From Temnopleurus reevesii (lineage: Eukaryota; Echinodermata; Echinoidea; Temnopleuroida; Temnopleuridae), in NCBI GenBank assembly GCA_036244855.1, contig BQKZ01000639.1, positions 81,984-145,983 on the forward strand: a DNA stretch of 64,000 nt, written 5' to 3'. Positions 47,965-60,681 of the stretch are shown in pieces. The notes below the pieces were generated by a model. It was given only the letters and a program-made list of their open reading frames with translations, was not told where the DNA came from and did not search any database. Within the stretch, counting starts at the first letter, position 1. Each line of letters begins with the position of its first letter. A program made the translations under genes and the position numbers.

Positions 47965-49962
47965 TTCACTTTTCTTCTTTTTTTTGCTTTTCAGCTAATG
48001 GACAGATCCTCGTATCCACTCCTGCTCCAAGCATAATTTCTATTTGGGGTAATTGAAGCATTTAATTGGTAGTTAGTTTCCATAGCAACTTGTTATCAAA
48101 TAAAGAATAATGCAATATTTTGGATCTACAGTGTCCCTTGAGGCAATGCTCATGGTTACTTTTGTTTACCTATATGTATTAAAATTTTGGATGATAGTTA
48201 AAGGGAAAATCAACCACAGAAATTTTACTATCTAAAAGAAGAAGATATTTTCCTCAGAAAATGATGAGCAGAGTGAACATTTGCTCAGGGGTGGTAGCAA
48301 CTTCTATTCATCTCTGAATTATTGAATCCGATTTTAGCAATCGCATATTACTTGTAGTGTAAATGTTTATACGTTTGTTTATGGATCTTCCTCTTTCCAA
48401 CAAATCACTCAAGAAAACTTTTCAAGGCTTCTGAATCCTCCATGATATCATCAATTCAAATTCAAAAGTTTCAATCATTGTTTTGGAATATAATTGAAAA
48501 ATAATCAAAGACATATTAGTCAACCATTGACACACGTATATGAAAATACACATGTTACATTATCATAATTTATTGTCGAGAAGGAGTGGCACATGCACAT
48601 TTACAAAATTTCCGTCTCACTACACTGTATCAGTTTAGCCATCGACACAACACCATCATGAGCAACATAATTTATTCCAGTAATAATGGTGTGGATTATG
48701 TCAAATTGCACATCATGAGCTATTATCGCGGACATTCTCGAGGCTCAGTGATACGGACTAACTTTCACGCCTGAGAGTACCTCAATTGATTTATGATAAT
48801 CGATCGATGCACAATACCCCCAAGAACCACGTCCATAATAATGCCCATGGATGCCGCTCATGCAATNTTTTCTTCATTTTTCTTTTTCTTTTTGCTTGTC
48901 AGCTAATGAACAGATCCTCGTATCCACTCCTGCTCCAAGCATTATTTCTATTCAGGTCAACTGAAGCATTTAATTGGTAGTTAGTTTCCATGGAAACTTG
49001 TTATCAAATAAAAAAATAATGCAATATTCTGGATCTACAGAGTAATAGTCTACTGTCCCTTGAGGCAATGCCCATGGTTAATTTTGTTTACCTGTATGAG
49101 CAAAGTACAAATTAAAAAAAATAATAAATAGATCAGAATTAAAGGGGAAATCCACCTGAGATATTTCACTATCTAAAACAAAAAGATATTTTATATGGCA
49201 AAGCATCAATTAAACTGACCATTTGCCCAGAAATGCTAGCATTTCCACTAAGGTTTTGTATTAATGAGTCTGTGAAATTCTAACAATCACATATTTCTTC
49301 TTGTAGTGTATGTTTATACATTCATTCATGGATTTTTTTTTTAACAAATCACTCAGGAAAGCTTTTAAAGGCTTTTAAATCCTCCATGAAATCATCAAAT
49401 CAATATCAAAATTTTCAATCATTGTTTTAGAATACAGTTGAAAACTAATCAAATACTGTATAAGCCAATATTTTCTAGATTTCTGTTAAATTTTTAAATT
49501 GGTATGTTATTATTTTCACATTTTTGACAGTGTTCAAACTATATGTAGTGTGCATCATATAGAGTAGAAATCAAGAAATTTGCGAAAGATTTCCACTTAC
49601 ACCATACATGTACATTTTATTGAACCACTGATGGAGGAAAATACATATTTTACTTTACATCATAACATGTATTGTCCAGGAGTAGCGCATGCACTCTTAC
49701 ACAATTTCCCTCTTTCATACACTGTTTCGGGTTAGCAATCGACACAACACCATCGTGAGCAACATAATTTATTCCTGTTACAATGATGTGGATTATGTCA
49801 AATTGCACATCATGCGCTATTATCGCGGACATTCTCGAGGCTCAGTGATACGGACCAACTTTCACGCCTGAGAGTACCTCAATTGATTTTTGATAATCGA
49901 TCGATGCACAATACCCCGAAGAACCACGTTCATAATAATGCCCATGGATGCCGCTCATGCAA
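47965..49962. repeat. Duplicated block of about 1 kb, joined at a single N
   Basis: 47965-48866 and 48868-49962 match in order from the GTCAGCTAATG(G/A)ACAGATC block to the CGCTCATGCAAT end. The first copy ends at the N (48867) and the second starts right after it, so an unmerged haplotype overlap is as likely as a real tandem duplicate. Both copies have a GTTAAAGGG or ATTAAAGGGG terminus near 48198 and 49140. Confidence 0.8.
48652..48866. promoter_or_regulatory. Candidate conserved non-coding element (copy 1; copy 2 at 49748-49962)
   Basis: Over about 215 bp the two copies differ at roughly 10 positions, while the neighbouring 600 bp is clearly more diverged with indels. It includes TATTATCGCGGACATTCTCG and GATAATCGATCGATGCA and has no sustained open frame shared with codon-like changes. 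Regulatory function is inference from uneven conservation only. Confidence 0.3.
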
Positions 49963-50744
49963 TACTTGTACATGGAGTGGTGAAATCAAATTAAGAGCCT
50001 GGACAGGAATATGGAAGAAATGAAGGCTTTCTTTAATTGATTTCAACATGATTTTCCCTTTTCTTGAGCTTTTCATCCAATACTGGCTTCTGGTGCTGAA
50101 ATCAAAGAAAAAATTGACATGGTTCTGGAAAAAGCAATTACATATACTTCTACTAGTATTGCCTATCACACATTCTATTATGCAGAGAAAATTCAATAAA
50201 AGTATTTACAAAACTGATTAATAAAATATAAAGTCTTTTTATCATGAAGCTAACTGAGTATAGAAAATGTGGGATCACAATACTCACTGGAAGAATTTAG
50301 AGAGCTCATTTCATAAGTTTTATACACATATAAGTATTAATTTTCCATTTGATATTTTCACTCATAAATTTGATTATTTACTCAATGATTAATAGCATTA
50401 CATGTATGTAGATGTATTATTCACCATTTTTAAAACATTTTCTGACAACTGCAAGTTTACATTCAAATGTTACATTTACAGCTTCATAATTTCAAATCAT
50501 GAAGATCTCCCCTACTTCATTTCTGTGGNACCAATGTTCATTTCGGGATTCATTCATGTTAATTTGTCCTCCCACTGCAAGATAGGCATACTGTACAGTG
50601 TAGAACTTCACACGTCCGTGGGGTTCATTTTCCCACTTTTCTGAATGGGAATTGAACTATGTAATTAACCTTTAGCAAAAATGTTGAAAACGTAAGTGCT
50701 GGTACACTGCAGTAGTAAATAGGGTGGAATGATAATTAATGATA
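49963..50744. other. Upstream DIP2 intron or flank, no gene seen
   Basis: AT-rich. A single N is at 50529. Confidence 0.35.
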
Positions 50745-51386
50745 GGTAACAACATTTTATGAGAGTCACTGTTTGTGTACATGGGAACTTGGATATACAG
50801 AATACAAGTTATCAATTTTACATTTTTCAATATTTCAAACCTAAATTGCATGCATTCTCAATCAGCTGCATTGCGTCTAATATATTTACTTGTGTCATTT
50901 TGCTACAGAAGTGATCACCCTACAGACCCTTCATAATTGTAGACATTATCAATATAAGGCTTTAGCAATGCTGGTTTAAACTTGTGAACTAAAACAAAGA
51001 GGATTCTCCTTTAAATTAAAAAAAAATACGAACATCATTCTAGCACTAATGTAGTGTGGCTTTAANGGTAACAACATTTTATGAGAGTCACTGTTTGTGT
51101 ACATGGGAACTTGGATATACAGAATACAAGTTATCAATTTTACATTTTTCAATATTTCAAACCTAAATTGCATGCATTCTCAATCAGCTGCATTGCGTCT
51201 AATATATTTACTTGTGTCATTTTGCTACAGAAGTGATCACCCTACAGACCCTTCATAATTGTAGACATTATCAATATAAGGCTTTAGCAATGCCGGTTTA
51301 TACTTGTGAACTGCAAAACAAAGAGGAGTCTCCTTTAAATAAAAAAATACCAACATCATTCTAGCACTAATGTAGTGTGGCTTTAA
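50745..51386. repeat. 320-bp direct repeat joined at a single N
   Basis: GGTAACAACATTTTATGAGA starts at 50745 and again at 51067, directly after the N at 51066. The copies are nearly identical and both end GTGTGGCTTTAA. Probable contig-overlap artefact. Confidence 0.85.
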
Positions 51387-51449
51387 ATAAAGGCAATAAT
51401 GTATTGTAATGTAATGTAATGGGATGTCTCATCCCATGCATTATATCTG

Positions 51450-53980
51450 CACAATAAAATGTATTGACCCTGCATAAACTTGCCCCAACGTCTCTTTCAT
51501 TCTCACACCCACCCTAAGGGTGTCCGCATCCAAATTCCATGCCCCTTATGTGTCTACGTGATGCAAATGCTGTCAAATCATTCCAGATACACTGTATCAT
51601 CGCGTTAAAATGTAAATATTCTGCATAGAGACTTGCCCCCGGAAGCTCATTCAACTTCACTCCCGCCCTCAGCTCTCTCCATCTAAAATTCATGTCCTCT
51701 ACAAATCTCTTACTACCTTCAGTATAACTGTGATATAGTTTGTAGCCAAATCGTTGGTGTGATAGCATATATTTTGCTCATTCTATTTTTATCTTCACAT
51801 GGAAGTGTAAATATCCTGCATAAACTTGTCCAGACCTAATTAATTCTTATACCTGCTCTCAGCACATCTCCATCTCAAATAATATTTTCTATTCGTGAAG
51901 TGCAGTTTGAAGCCAAATCATACTCTTCTCATCCCATTTTATCTTCACATTAAAAGGTAACGATTCTGCATTAACAGGCCCCAAAATCTCATTCATTCTC
52001 ACATCCGTTTCCCTCGGCTCTCTCCATCAAAAATTAATATTCTCTATCTGGTCGCATGTCATAAGTTGGGCATGCAAAAAGGGTGGAGGATTAACATTTG
52101 TTCGTACGTTGTGAGAGGAAAAACGTTGTAGTTCAAAAATGCCTTGCCCAAGTAAGATAGCTAAGGTCTCATTTTGAAGCTAATGAAAAGGGCTATAAAT
52201 GGGATAAAAATTATTTAAAGATGAGCTTAGATGAAAAAATAGCGATAGTTTATATTTGACAAAGCAGGGGTGGAGGAGCAGGCGGATGTGGAGCAGGCGG
52301 ATGTGGAGGTACAAAACGCATGCAATGTCTATGGCAGTTGACAAGATTTGCATATGCTGCAAGAGGAAAAACGGTGTCATTCAATAACCCCTTGGCTAAT
52401 TTAGCTATTTAAGGTCTCATTTTGAAGCTAAAGGATAGGGCTACAGATATCCAAAACAATAGAGAAAAATAATCTTCCAGAAAAAATATGTCAAGAGTTT
52501 AATTCTAAATTTGCAGGGGTGGAGGAGCAAGTGGATGTGGAAACTGTATAAAACGCATGCAGTAATAACTGTATCAATCACAAGCTTATCCTTGCATTTA
52601 AGTTGTTATAGTGAATTGAACATACTGTACACTAAGAAAACGTGCATTGATTGAGTTAAGAACATACATATTATAGCCTAAATACACTGTGAAGGCATAT
52701 TTCACGTGGAATTCTTCATGCCAATCCCAAACTGTATAGTATTGTTTACATGCCGGTAAGCGTTCTTATTTTCAATTTCGTAAACTTTTGTAGCTATTGG
52801 TGTTAAACAAATCTCATTTTTGCTTATATTTGAAAGAGGAACACATTTTTGTTGGAAAAGCCCTTTTGCTAACAATATCTGAAAAGAATTTTCTATTTAA
52901 GATGTCATCCAGGCAATGCAGTTATCATATTGATAAGAAAAAAGGTGATAATTTACGCAAAACGATCATTAAAATTCATCAATTAATTAACACTAGTTAT
53001 CAATGGTGCATGATCTTGTAAATTGCATATTTCAAATATAATTTTTATTAACAACGTATCCTCCAAATTTGAAAAAAAATTCACTAAAAAATAAAAATTC
53101 CACAGCATTTTCATTGAATTTTTTCCATTTTGAGAAAAACGCAATTGAAAATTGTGATTCCCATTGACACGTGTACAATTAATTTTCACTAATTAAGCCT
53201 AATTATGAAAATAAATGACATTCTAAGGTTGCAAATGGTGATAATCTTCAGAGAATATTAATACAGACAACATATCAAAAAATAATTTTTTTGCCCATTT
53301 TGACCATGTTAATGAAATTGGACCAACTTATGACATGCGACCATCTGTGGTGCACTTTGCTGTAAAATCATATATTTGATAGTGTATTTTCTACTCCCAT
53401 TTTATCTTCGCATCAAAATGTAAAGATCCTGCATAAACTTGCCCTGACCTCGTTCATTCATATACCCACCCTCAGCTCGTCCTCATCCAAAATGTATGCC
53501 CTCTATGTGTATGCATGTGTGATGCAATTTGCAGTTAGCAGCCACATCACCCTATTGATAGTGTTATACTTTTCATCCTGTATCTTTGCATTAAAATGTA
53601 AACAATTGCCCTGGAATTNTATCTTTGCATTAAAATGTAAACAATTGCCCTGGAATCTCATTTATTCTCATCTCGATCCAGAATTTATGTTCCATCCAAA
53701 ATTCATGTGCTCTATAAATCTCCTTATGTAGATGCGTTGTACATGTAGTTTGTAGCTAAATCACCGAGGTAATATTGTATATTCTACTCATTCTATTTTT
53801 ATCCTAACATTAAAATGTAACGATCTTGCATAAACTTGCCCAAAAATCAAACGCATTCTCACACCCGCTTCCCTCAACAATCTCCATCCAAAATTTATGT
53901 TCACTATAAATCTCAAGGTGCAATGCAGTTTGCAGCACGACAGCGATACAGAGGCCTGAGGAAGTGTGTGCAATCTCAAC
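51450..53980. repeat. Tandem array of 150-200-bp units, split by an insertion
   Basis: Units contain TGCATAAACTTGCCC, CATTCTCACACCC, CTCCATCCAAAATTCATG and CTCTATAAATCTC in order. Copies are visible near 51470, 51622, 51818 and 51967, and after the insertion near 53430 and 53827. A 36-bp exact repeat around the N at 53619 is probably artefactual. Confidence 0.75.
52049..53343. mobile_element. 1.3-kb DNA-transposon-like element with perfect 21-bp terminal inverted repeats
   Basis: Positions 52049-52069 and 53323-53343 are exact reverse complements (core GGTCGCATGTCATAAGTTGG). The element interrupts the tandem array, so it is younger than the array. Inside are two copies of a roughly 230-bp block, each with AAGGTCTCATTTTGAAGCTA and GCAGGGGTGGAGGAGCA, and a 15-bp duplication GCAGGCGGATGTGGA. 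No transposase frame is visible, so it is non-autonomous. A target duplication is not clear beyond TC. Confidence 0.75.
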
Positions 53981-55320
53981 GCAATATTGAAAGCTATCCC
54001 ATTACACAGGGAAGGCTGTATATTGAAGATTTTTGCAGACAATCAAGGCTTTGAATTAAAGAGAAGATTCAAATCTGGAAGAATTAAAAAAATCAGAAGG
54101 ATTTTCGTTCTCACAACATTAATGTCCTTTATGAACCTCTTAATTTCTGATGGTGCGATGCCGATGACATGATTGTGACACCCTATCCCTTGGTATTGTG
54201 CACAACCTCAATGCAATATTGAAAGCTATCCCATTACACAGGGAAGGCTGTATAATATTGAAGATCGTAGCACCAAATCAAGGTTCTGAATTAAAGAGAA
54301 GATTCAGATCTGGAAGAATATAGACAAATCATCAAATTTTCATCCTTTCTTTTATTCTCACAACATTTATGTCCTCTATAAATCTCTTTATAGACGTATG
54401 TGTGATGCAGTTTGCATGACTGTGATATCAAGCCCCTAGGAATCGTGTGCAATCTCAATGCAATATTGAAAGCTATCCCATTACACAGGGAAGAAGGCTG
54501 TATATTGAAGATCTTCGCAGCCAATCAAAGTTCTGAATTAAAGAGAAGATTCAGATCTGGACGAATTTAAGAAATCAGAAGATCCTCATTCTGTTTTATT
54601 CTCACAATATTAATGTCCTCTACACACTTCTTCATTCATGTAGGTGAGAGGCAGTTGCCATGACAGTGATATCCAGGCCCTCGGAATCATGTCCAATCTC
54701 AACGCAATATTGAAAGCTATCCCATTACACAGGGAAGAAGGTTGTATATTGAAGATTTTCGCAGACAATCAAGGCTTTGAATTAAAGAGAAGATTCAAAT
54801 CTGGAAGAATATTTAAGAAATCAGAAGGATTTTCATTCATTTATATTTTCAAAACATTTATGTGATTGAAAAATCCTTGTTATTCATGACGGTGCAATGC
54901 AGTTGATATGAATGTGAGACCAAGCCCCGAGGAATCATGTGCAACCTCAATGCAATATTGAAAGCTATCCCATTACACAGGGAAGGCTGTATAATATTGA
55001 AGATCGTAGCACCAAATCAAAGTTCTGAATTAAAGAGAAGATTTAGATATATGGAAAAATTTGAACAAATTGGAGGGATTTTCATTCTTTTTTTTCATTC
55101 TAACAGCATTTATGGTATTTCCTTGATTCATAAAGGTGTGATGCCGTTTGCACGACAGCGATAGGAGTCATGTGCAATCATATCTCAATGCAATATTGAA
55201 AGCTATCGCATTACAAAGGGAATTAGAACGCCGTATAATGAAGATTATAGCATCCAATCAAAGCTCAACCTTACAGAGAAGGTTTAATTCTGAAATGGTT
55301 GAACAAACTGATGATTTTAT
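53981..55320. repeat. 242-bp tandem array, six units
   Basis: GCAATATTGAAAGCTATC recurs at 53981, 54213, 54460, 54704, 54952 and 55190 (spacings 232, 247, 244, 248, 238). Units carry CCCATTACACAGGGAAG and GAATTAAAGAGAAGATTCA. They also contain the TTATGTCCTCTATAAATCTC part of the neighbouring array, so this unit appears to be that older unit plus about 100 new bases. Open frames here are repeats of one another. Confidence 0.9.
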
Positions 55321-58300
55321 TTTCTTCACATTGCCAATTAAATGATTGTCACAATTGGCTAGATTCAAACTGCTATTGCTTGAAAAGGCAATATCATGTT
55401 ACACCAAATAATGCTATAAAATTCTCATTGCATATAAGGTATTGCCTAGATTTGATTTCTGTATCCACAGATGCTGTAAAAATATCACTATAAGGTGACA
55501 TTATCTGTACCGTTTTTTTTAGCAAAAATCTTGAAGCCGAGTTTCAACATCCCCTTCGCGTAGTCCCAGGGACTGTCCAACAAGCCATGAAATTTGAGCA
55601 CAAATCCGAGCCCCTAATGTCATGGCTAGTTGACACTGCTGCCTACTGAATCAACAAGCTCTATGCCCACTTTCAAGATCCCCATGGCTTTGGACTTCTG
55701 GTGAAAAAAAGAAGATGAGCGATAACGTCTTGTCTCATGGGTAAACACAGGTTTTTAATGATCATTTTCCTTTGTTCAATGCATTGCCCTTTCAAGGAGG
55801 TACAGTATCGTAAATGAGGAGAGAGTTTCATTTCCAACTTGCAGGGCGGTAAAAACCCACTTGCCCGCATGTCCAGGGCAACAAAATGAAGCTGTCGGGC
55901 AAGTAAATAAAATTGTCACTTGGCTGAAAGGGCGAGTGGCTCTTTTTCTAGTTTTCATTGACATGTACAAATTTGCAAAGGCCATCAATTTGGGGCAAAG
56001 GAAATTTTGTTCGGGCAAGTGATTTGAAAACTTGGTTGCCCGACTGGGCAACTGGTGAAAAACAATTCTTGTAGCACCCTGACTTGAGTTGAAAACTGCA
56101 GAAAATCTCATTCTACTTGTGATCAAATGGTTAATGAAGTTTTAAATCTTTTTTGAAGTCAGGTCAGCAGAGCTCATCAGAAAATGTTCACCGAAAAAAG
56201 TTACTAAAATACCCGGGAAGAAAGAAAGAAATAGCACAAAAAACTTAAATATTTGGTCCTTACAGAAAAGTATCTGATAAACTGATTCCAAAATCCCAAG
56301 CGCCAAGCAATATTTCTAATCTACATATTCTAGATCATCGCCTCCCACTTCTCTTAATTCATCGCAAATGTTTTCTTCACTTGAGGTTCTCTCATTGCTC
56401 ATGATCGTGATACCTTCACCTGAAGACGAATTTATTTGTTAAATCTACTTAAACATCATATTTTCACATCTTTCTTCTTGAGCTTTTGCTCAGTTCTCTT
56501 GATCAGGACTATTTCTTAATTTAAGATAACCCAACGAAAATTGGTGCAACTGAAAACATTTTCAAATGAATACATATTTTTAGTTGCTAAAATACCATAT
56601 GGACACAAAGTTAATCACCCAACCTGATGTAGCATTAACTTTTATGATGACCTGTAAAAGTTCATCCATTTCATAAGACCTATTAAAATAGCTACAAAGT
56701 AAACTTGCAATACTGTCAATAACTTTAATTACTTGCCCCACCCTTTACCAGGCACATGATTACATAGCACACAGATGACCAGGTAATTAAATATATTGAC
56801 CGTGTTTAAAAAAAAACATATAGAAGAATCCTATTACATTATCTTACATTGTCAGCTAATGGAGAGATTGAAAACAGCTGAAATTAATTAGTCCACCAGA
56901 CTCGTTAAGCTAATTAACATCAGGAAATCACTTCAGGATTGGCCGTGTTATTATTACACTGGATGAACTTCGATATTCCAAGCCAGAAAAATTGCTCAGT
57001 CTGACTAGCATTCTGGCTGCTGGTTGACGAGCGAATTGTCTTTAATGTGTTCACTATATCCTGTAGCTTATGGTTGTTCCCCTTTACTTGCGAAATAATG
57101 TTTAAAAATACAATCCAGCATGAAGTCTTTGTCCATCTTCACTCTTTAATACTTTTGAAAAAACCTCTTTCAAAGTGTATTTTAAATTTTGTGTATATCT
57201 TTGCCAAATCATGAACCTAGAATTAGGTCCATGGTTAAATGCACACTGGAAAGTATTCAACTGTAATAATAATAATAATAATATTAATATTCAAACACAG
57301 GAAATGGGTATACTATCAAGTGGTTGTTGCATTGTAGCTTCCCCAACTCGGAAACACTAAAACATGCAATTTCCATATCATTCCCATCATGATTTGTTGA
57401 TCGCTATAATACATAGTCAAACATGAAATTAGACTTCATTACATAGTAGGTCTATTGATGACAGAGCTCCATTTGAAATCTTCAGATTAAAATGATTCAA
57501 AATCAATCTACAATTAACCCCAACATCTACTGGCCTAGATGTTTATAGATGACATGTGGGTGTGGGGTGAGTTATCCATGCATCTCTTTATAGCATTAGC
57601 AGAAAACCAATTAACTATCATAATTATATGTCTATGGAAGTCTAGCATGGGGTCTATTGTACTTTTCCAGGTGCAATGCGATAGTGTGAGGTGACAGTTC
57701 ACCCCAAATTATAATTCATAATTAAAAAAAATGTAGGCTAAATGCTACCTGTATGAAAATGATAATAAAATTGCTGAATGTAACACATACTTTATAGGAC
57801 AATAAATGAGAAAATACATTCAGAAACACAACTCCACTCAAAACAACCCATTTCAATACTGTTGTAAAATATTTTCAATCATTTTCAAATAAATACCCAA
57901 AGGCCAGCAAGAGTTCTAGCTTGTGAGTAGATCCTACCCATGGAAAAGTTTTAAGCTTGCAAATTATGTCTTCTTAATATGACTGACCAACAAAACATTT
58001 TTCAAACAAAATTGCTGAACTGAAATCATAATCTGTGAGAAAAGACAAAAACGTATTTATAAAATAAAGCTACCTCAAATCATGTACACTGTATCTACCA
58101 AAACAATCACACATAGGACATCCCTGTTAACTGGCACAGACTGGCACTTTTCTCTCCCACTCAAACCCAAAAGGTGTGAAAATGCCAACAGATGCCAACC
58201 CCTACAACAATGCAAATGAGGTCAAGTGAAATGTGCAGGGATACAAATAACTTGTTGGATGATCTACATAATATACACTGTCCAATAAAAAACTGTGGTG

Positions 58301-58799
58301 TATATTCTTTGAAATGCCATATGTGCGCTGGTGTACGTCGGACTATAGCCAGGGTAATAATAATGCAAAGTGCCTTGAGCACTCTCCAGAGTGGATATGT
58401 GCGCTATATACATATTTATTTATTATTATTATCATATGTAGCACTGTTGATTCATTCTTGGATGCGTCCAAATTGTAATGTAATAGAAAACAAAATTATA
58501 ATGATTTTTTTTTTAATACAAATTTCTAATCCAAGCCCATTTTAATTTTCTAGGTTGCCTCTGAATTCGCTGGTGGTCAACTCTGTCGGTCATCCGTAGG
58601 AATAATTATAGGTACTCGTTTAAATTTGCAAGAATATGTGCAGGAACCCTTGCCCGCTTTCGAGCACATATATTCACTTTCATCCATGTAAAGTATATTT
58701 GTAAATACATCAGCTCATTTCACATAAATTTCTTAATCGTGACCATTACCAATCTAGACCGTTCTGAATACCAGCAACATTTTAGATTATGTAAATGAT
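55321..58799. other. Upstream DIP2 intron or flank; scattered repeats
   Basis: 55840-56090 has several GGGCAAGT and TTGCCCG motifs in both orientations and looks like a decayed repeat. 57266-57283 is (AAT)n. 58330-58440 resembles a SINE 3' tail (GTGCGCTATATACATATTTA then TTATTATTATT). No DIP2 first exon was recognised. Confidence 0.4.
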
Positions 58800-58895
58800 A
58801 TGTGGATGATGTTGCCCTCATATGGTATCCACTTCATAGAGACAGGTGTACAAGAGAATATAAAGCTTTCTGGTCAATTGAGGATAGAGGATATA

Positions 58896-59090
58896 GGCAG
58901 GTTTATTAATAGATACAAATTTATGCGTTCTCATACACAAAGGTTGTTCTTGACGACCCAAACTCTATTCCATGTCTTGCCCAACATAGCAGCAAGTAAT
59001 GAAAGTAAACTGGATTCCACGTATTATCGTTCAATTATTACTAACCGGTTTAAGGAATACCGCGTAACTACGGTCGTTGGCAAGAATCAT
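58896..59090. repeat. Dispersed repeat shared with 62788-62975
   Basis: Both segments start GGCAGGT(T/A)TATTAATAGAT and contain AAAGGTTGTTCTTGA and GTAACTACGGT in order. The 104-codon frame at 58800-59114 overlaps it, but the second copy does not preserve the frame, so I treat it as non-coding repeat. Confidence 0.6.
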
Positions 59091-59160
59091 GCATTAATCT
59101 TAATCTATAAGTAAACCGGTCTATTCAACTAATTTGAAATAAAAATAAAAATATCACATA

Positions 59161-59962
59161 GGCCCCTGTTACACCGAAAAATTGCCTACCCCAAAGCGGC
59201 CCAGGTCCTTAGGTGGGCAGGTTCCGACCTTGAGGGGATTAGCGATGGGCGAGTATGGTCCGTAAAAGAGCCTGTTTAGACCGCCCTCCATCTCAACCCA
59301 AAAAACCTTCACTTGAGTCCATTGCCTCTCAGGAATGTTGTAAATGAAGAAACAGCGTTGCACGCTAGTCTTCTGTCACAGACCATTGGTTACATATCAT
59401 GCAGTGCATATCAATACGTGTCTGGTTCATAGTCTTCAATTAGAAACTGGGAAACTGAAAGCGATGTCTAAATTATGATTATGAGTAGCTTTGGCAGTAG
59501 ATTACAAAATTCCCTGTGCCGAGAAGTAAAAATTCAAAAATGAGAGTCTGTGAATTCAGACTAGTTACGGACCTGGGCCCCCCGTAACATAAAGGTTTGC
59601 GATTAATTGCTAATCTGTTAGCGATTGATATCAATCGCAAGTCTACGGCAACTCATGTACTAAAGTTTGCAATTGATCGCAAAAGCAAATAGCGATTAAT
59701 CGCAAACCTTTATGTTACGGGGCCCTGGAGCGGTTTGGGTCCTGTTTCTGTTTACACCGCGATTTTTCCGACCCTGAACCGCCCCGAAACCGCCCCGAGA
59801 TCATATCGGGATGTGGTCTCGGATCGGTTTGCTTGAGCGACCCTGGGCCGGGTTGAGGTCGGTTCTTCGATGTTTACACCAAAAAATTAATGACCCGAAA
59901 CCTACCCCAAAGCGAACCGAAACCGACCCAGGGTCGCTATTTTTTTCGGTGTAACAGGGGCC
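59161..59962. mobile_element. 802-bp inverted-repeat element hosting a second palindromic element
   Basis: It starts GGCCCCTGTTACACCGAAAA and ends TTTTTTCGGTGTAACAGGGGCC. Further inverted blocks of the type CCTACCCCAAAGCG and GACCCTGGGTCG-like segments lie near the ends. A different hairpin element (59574-59727) sits in its middle. There is no coding capacity. Confidence 0.8.
59574..59727. mobile_element. Palindromic hairpin MITE nested in 59161-59962
   Basis: The left end GGGCCCCCCGTAACATAAAG and right end CTTTATGTTACGGGGCCC pair, followed inward by GTTTGCGATTAAT and ATTAATCGCAAAC. Same family as 14316-14447 but better preserved. Confidence 0.85.
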
Positions 59963-60681
59963 ATACATTGACAACACATTATGTATGACTCTGCAGTGAC
60001 CTCAAGGCATAAATGTTGTTTTCAAAATATGAATCTTTTAATCTTCATTTCTTTACTGTATTGATGAAGGATTGGTACATGTATCAAACTGGGCATCTTC
60101 ATCACATGGTGACCACTTCACGAAATAATAACCCCTTGCCACAGCCCTGCCCATTTTTTTTTTACAAAAATAAGATAATTAGTATTAAAAAAAATATTTT
60201 TATAATTACCTGTATCTGATAACAATGGAAATACAAATTTAAATATAATTTATTCTAAACTAACAAAATTGTAAGCATGGAATGGTCCTCATAATCATAA
60301 TGGAGTGAAAATTTCTATTAAAAAAACAAAATTAAATGTAAATATCATGAATACAAACTACTATCAGGATGCCCCCCCCCCATACCGTAAACCACCTTAC
60401 CCAGTCCTAAATCAAATATGAAAATCTGCTTTCAGAACATTTAATTACTTTTTTAACAGTTTACCTGGGAACCAAACCAAGTCATTAATCATTCAGTCAT
60501 ATGATTTAAATGGCATACATGACAGTTAATTGCGTGAAGAGAGTACATGAGCGAGGTTTCGATTGCATTGTGACTGATGAAAAACAAGGGTGTTGACAAC
60601 TATCTACATGATAGCTGGCAGTCTACTATAAACAACCACTTCCTTCTCTCGCCATCCGGCTTCTTCTTCCAATCCCTCGCT

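Noticed and set aside
47610..48056. 148-codon plus-strand open frame opposite the DIP2 exon 2 region
   Set aside because: It contains C-run encoded Pro stretches and no recognisable domain.
53966..55345. Series of similar small proteins (CNLNAILKAIPLHREG type)
   Set aside because: They are the 242-bp tandem repeat read in one frame; starts and ends vary and no gene structure is present.
58800..59114. 104-codon open frame
   Set aside because: The related repeat at 62788-62975 does not keep the frame, so coding is unlikely.
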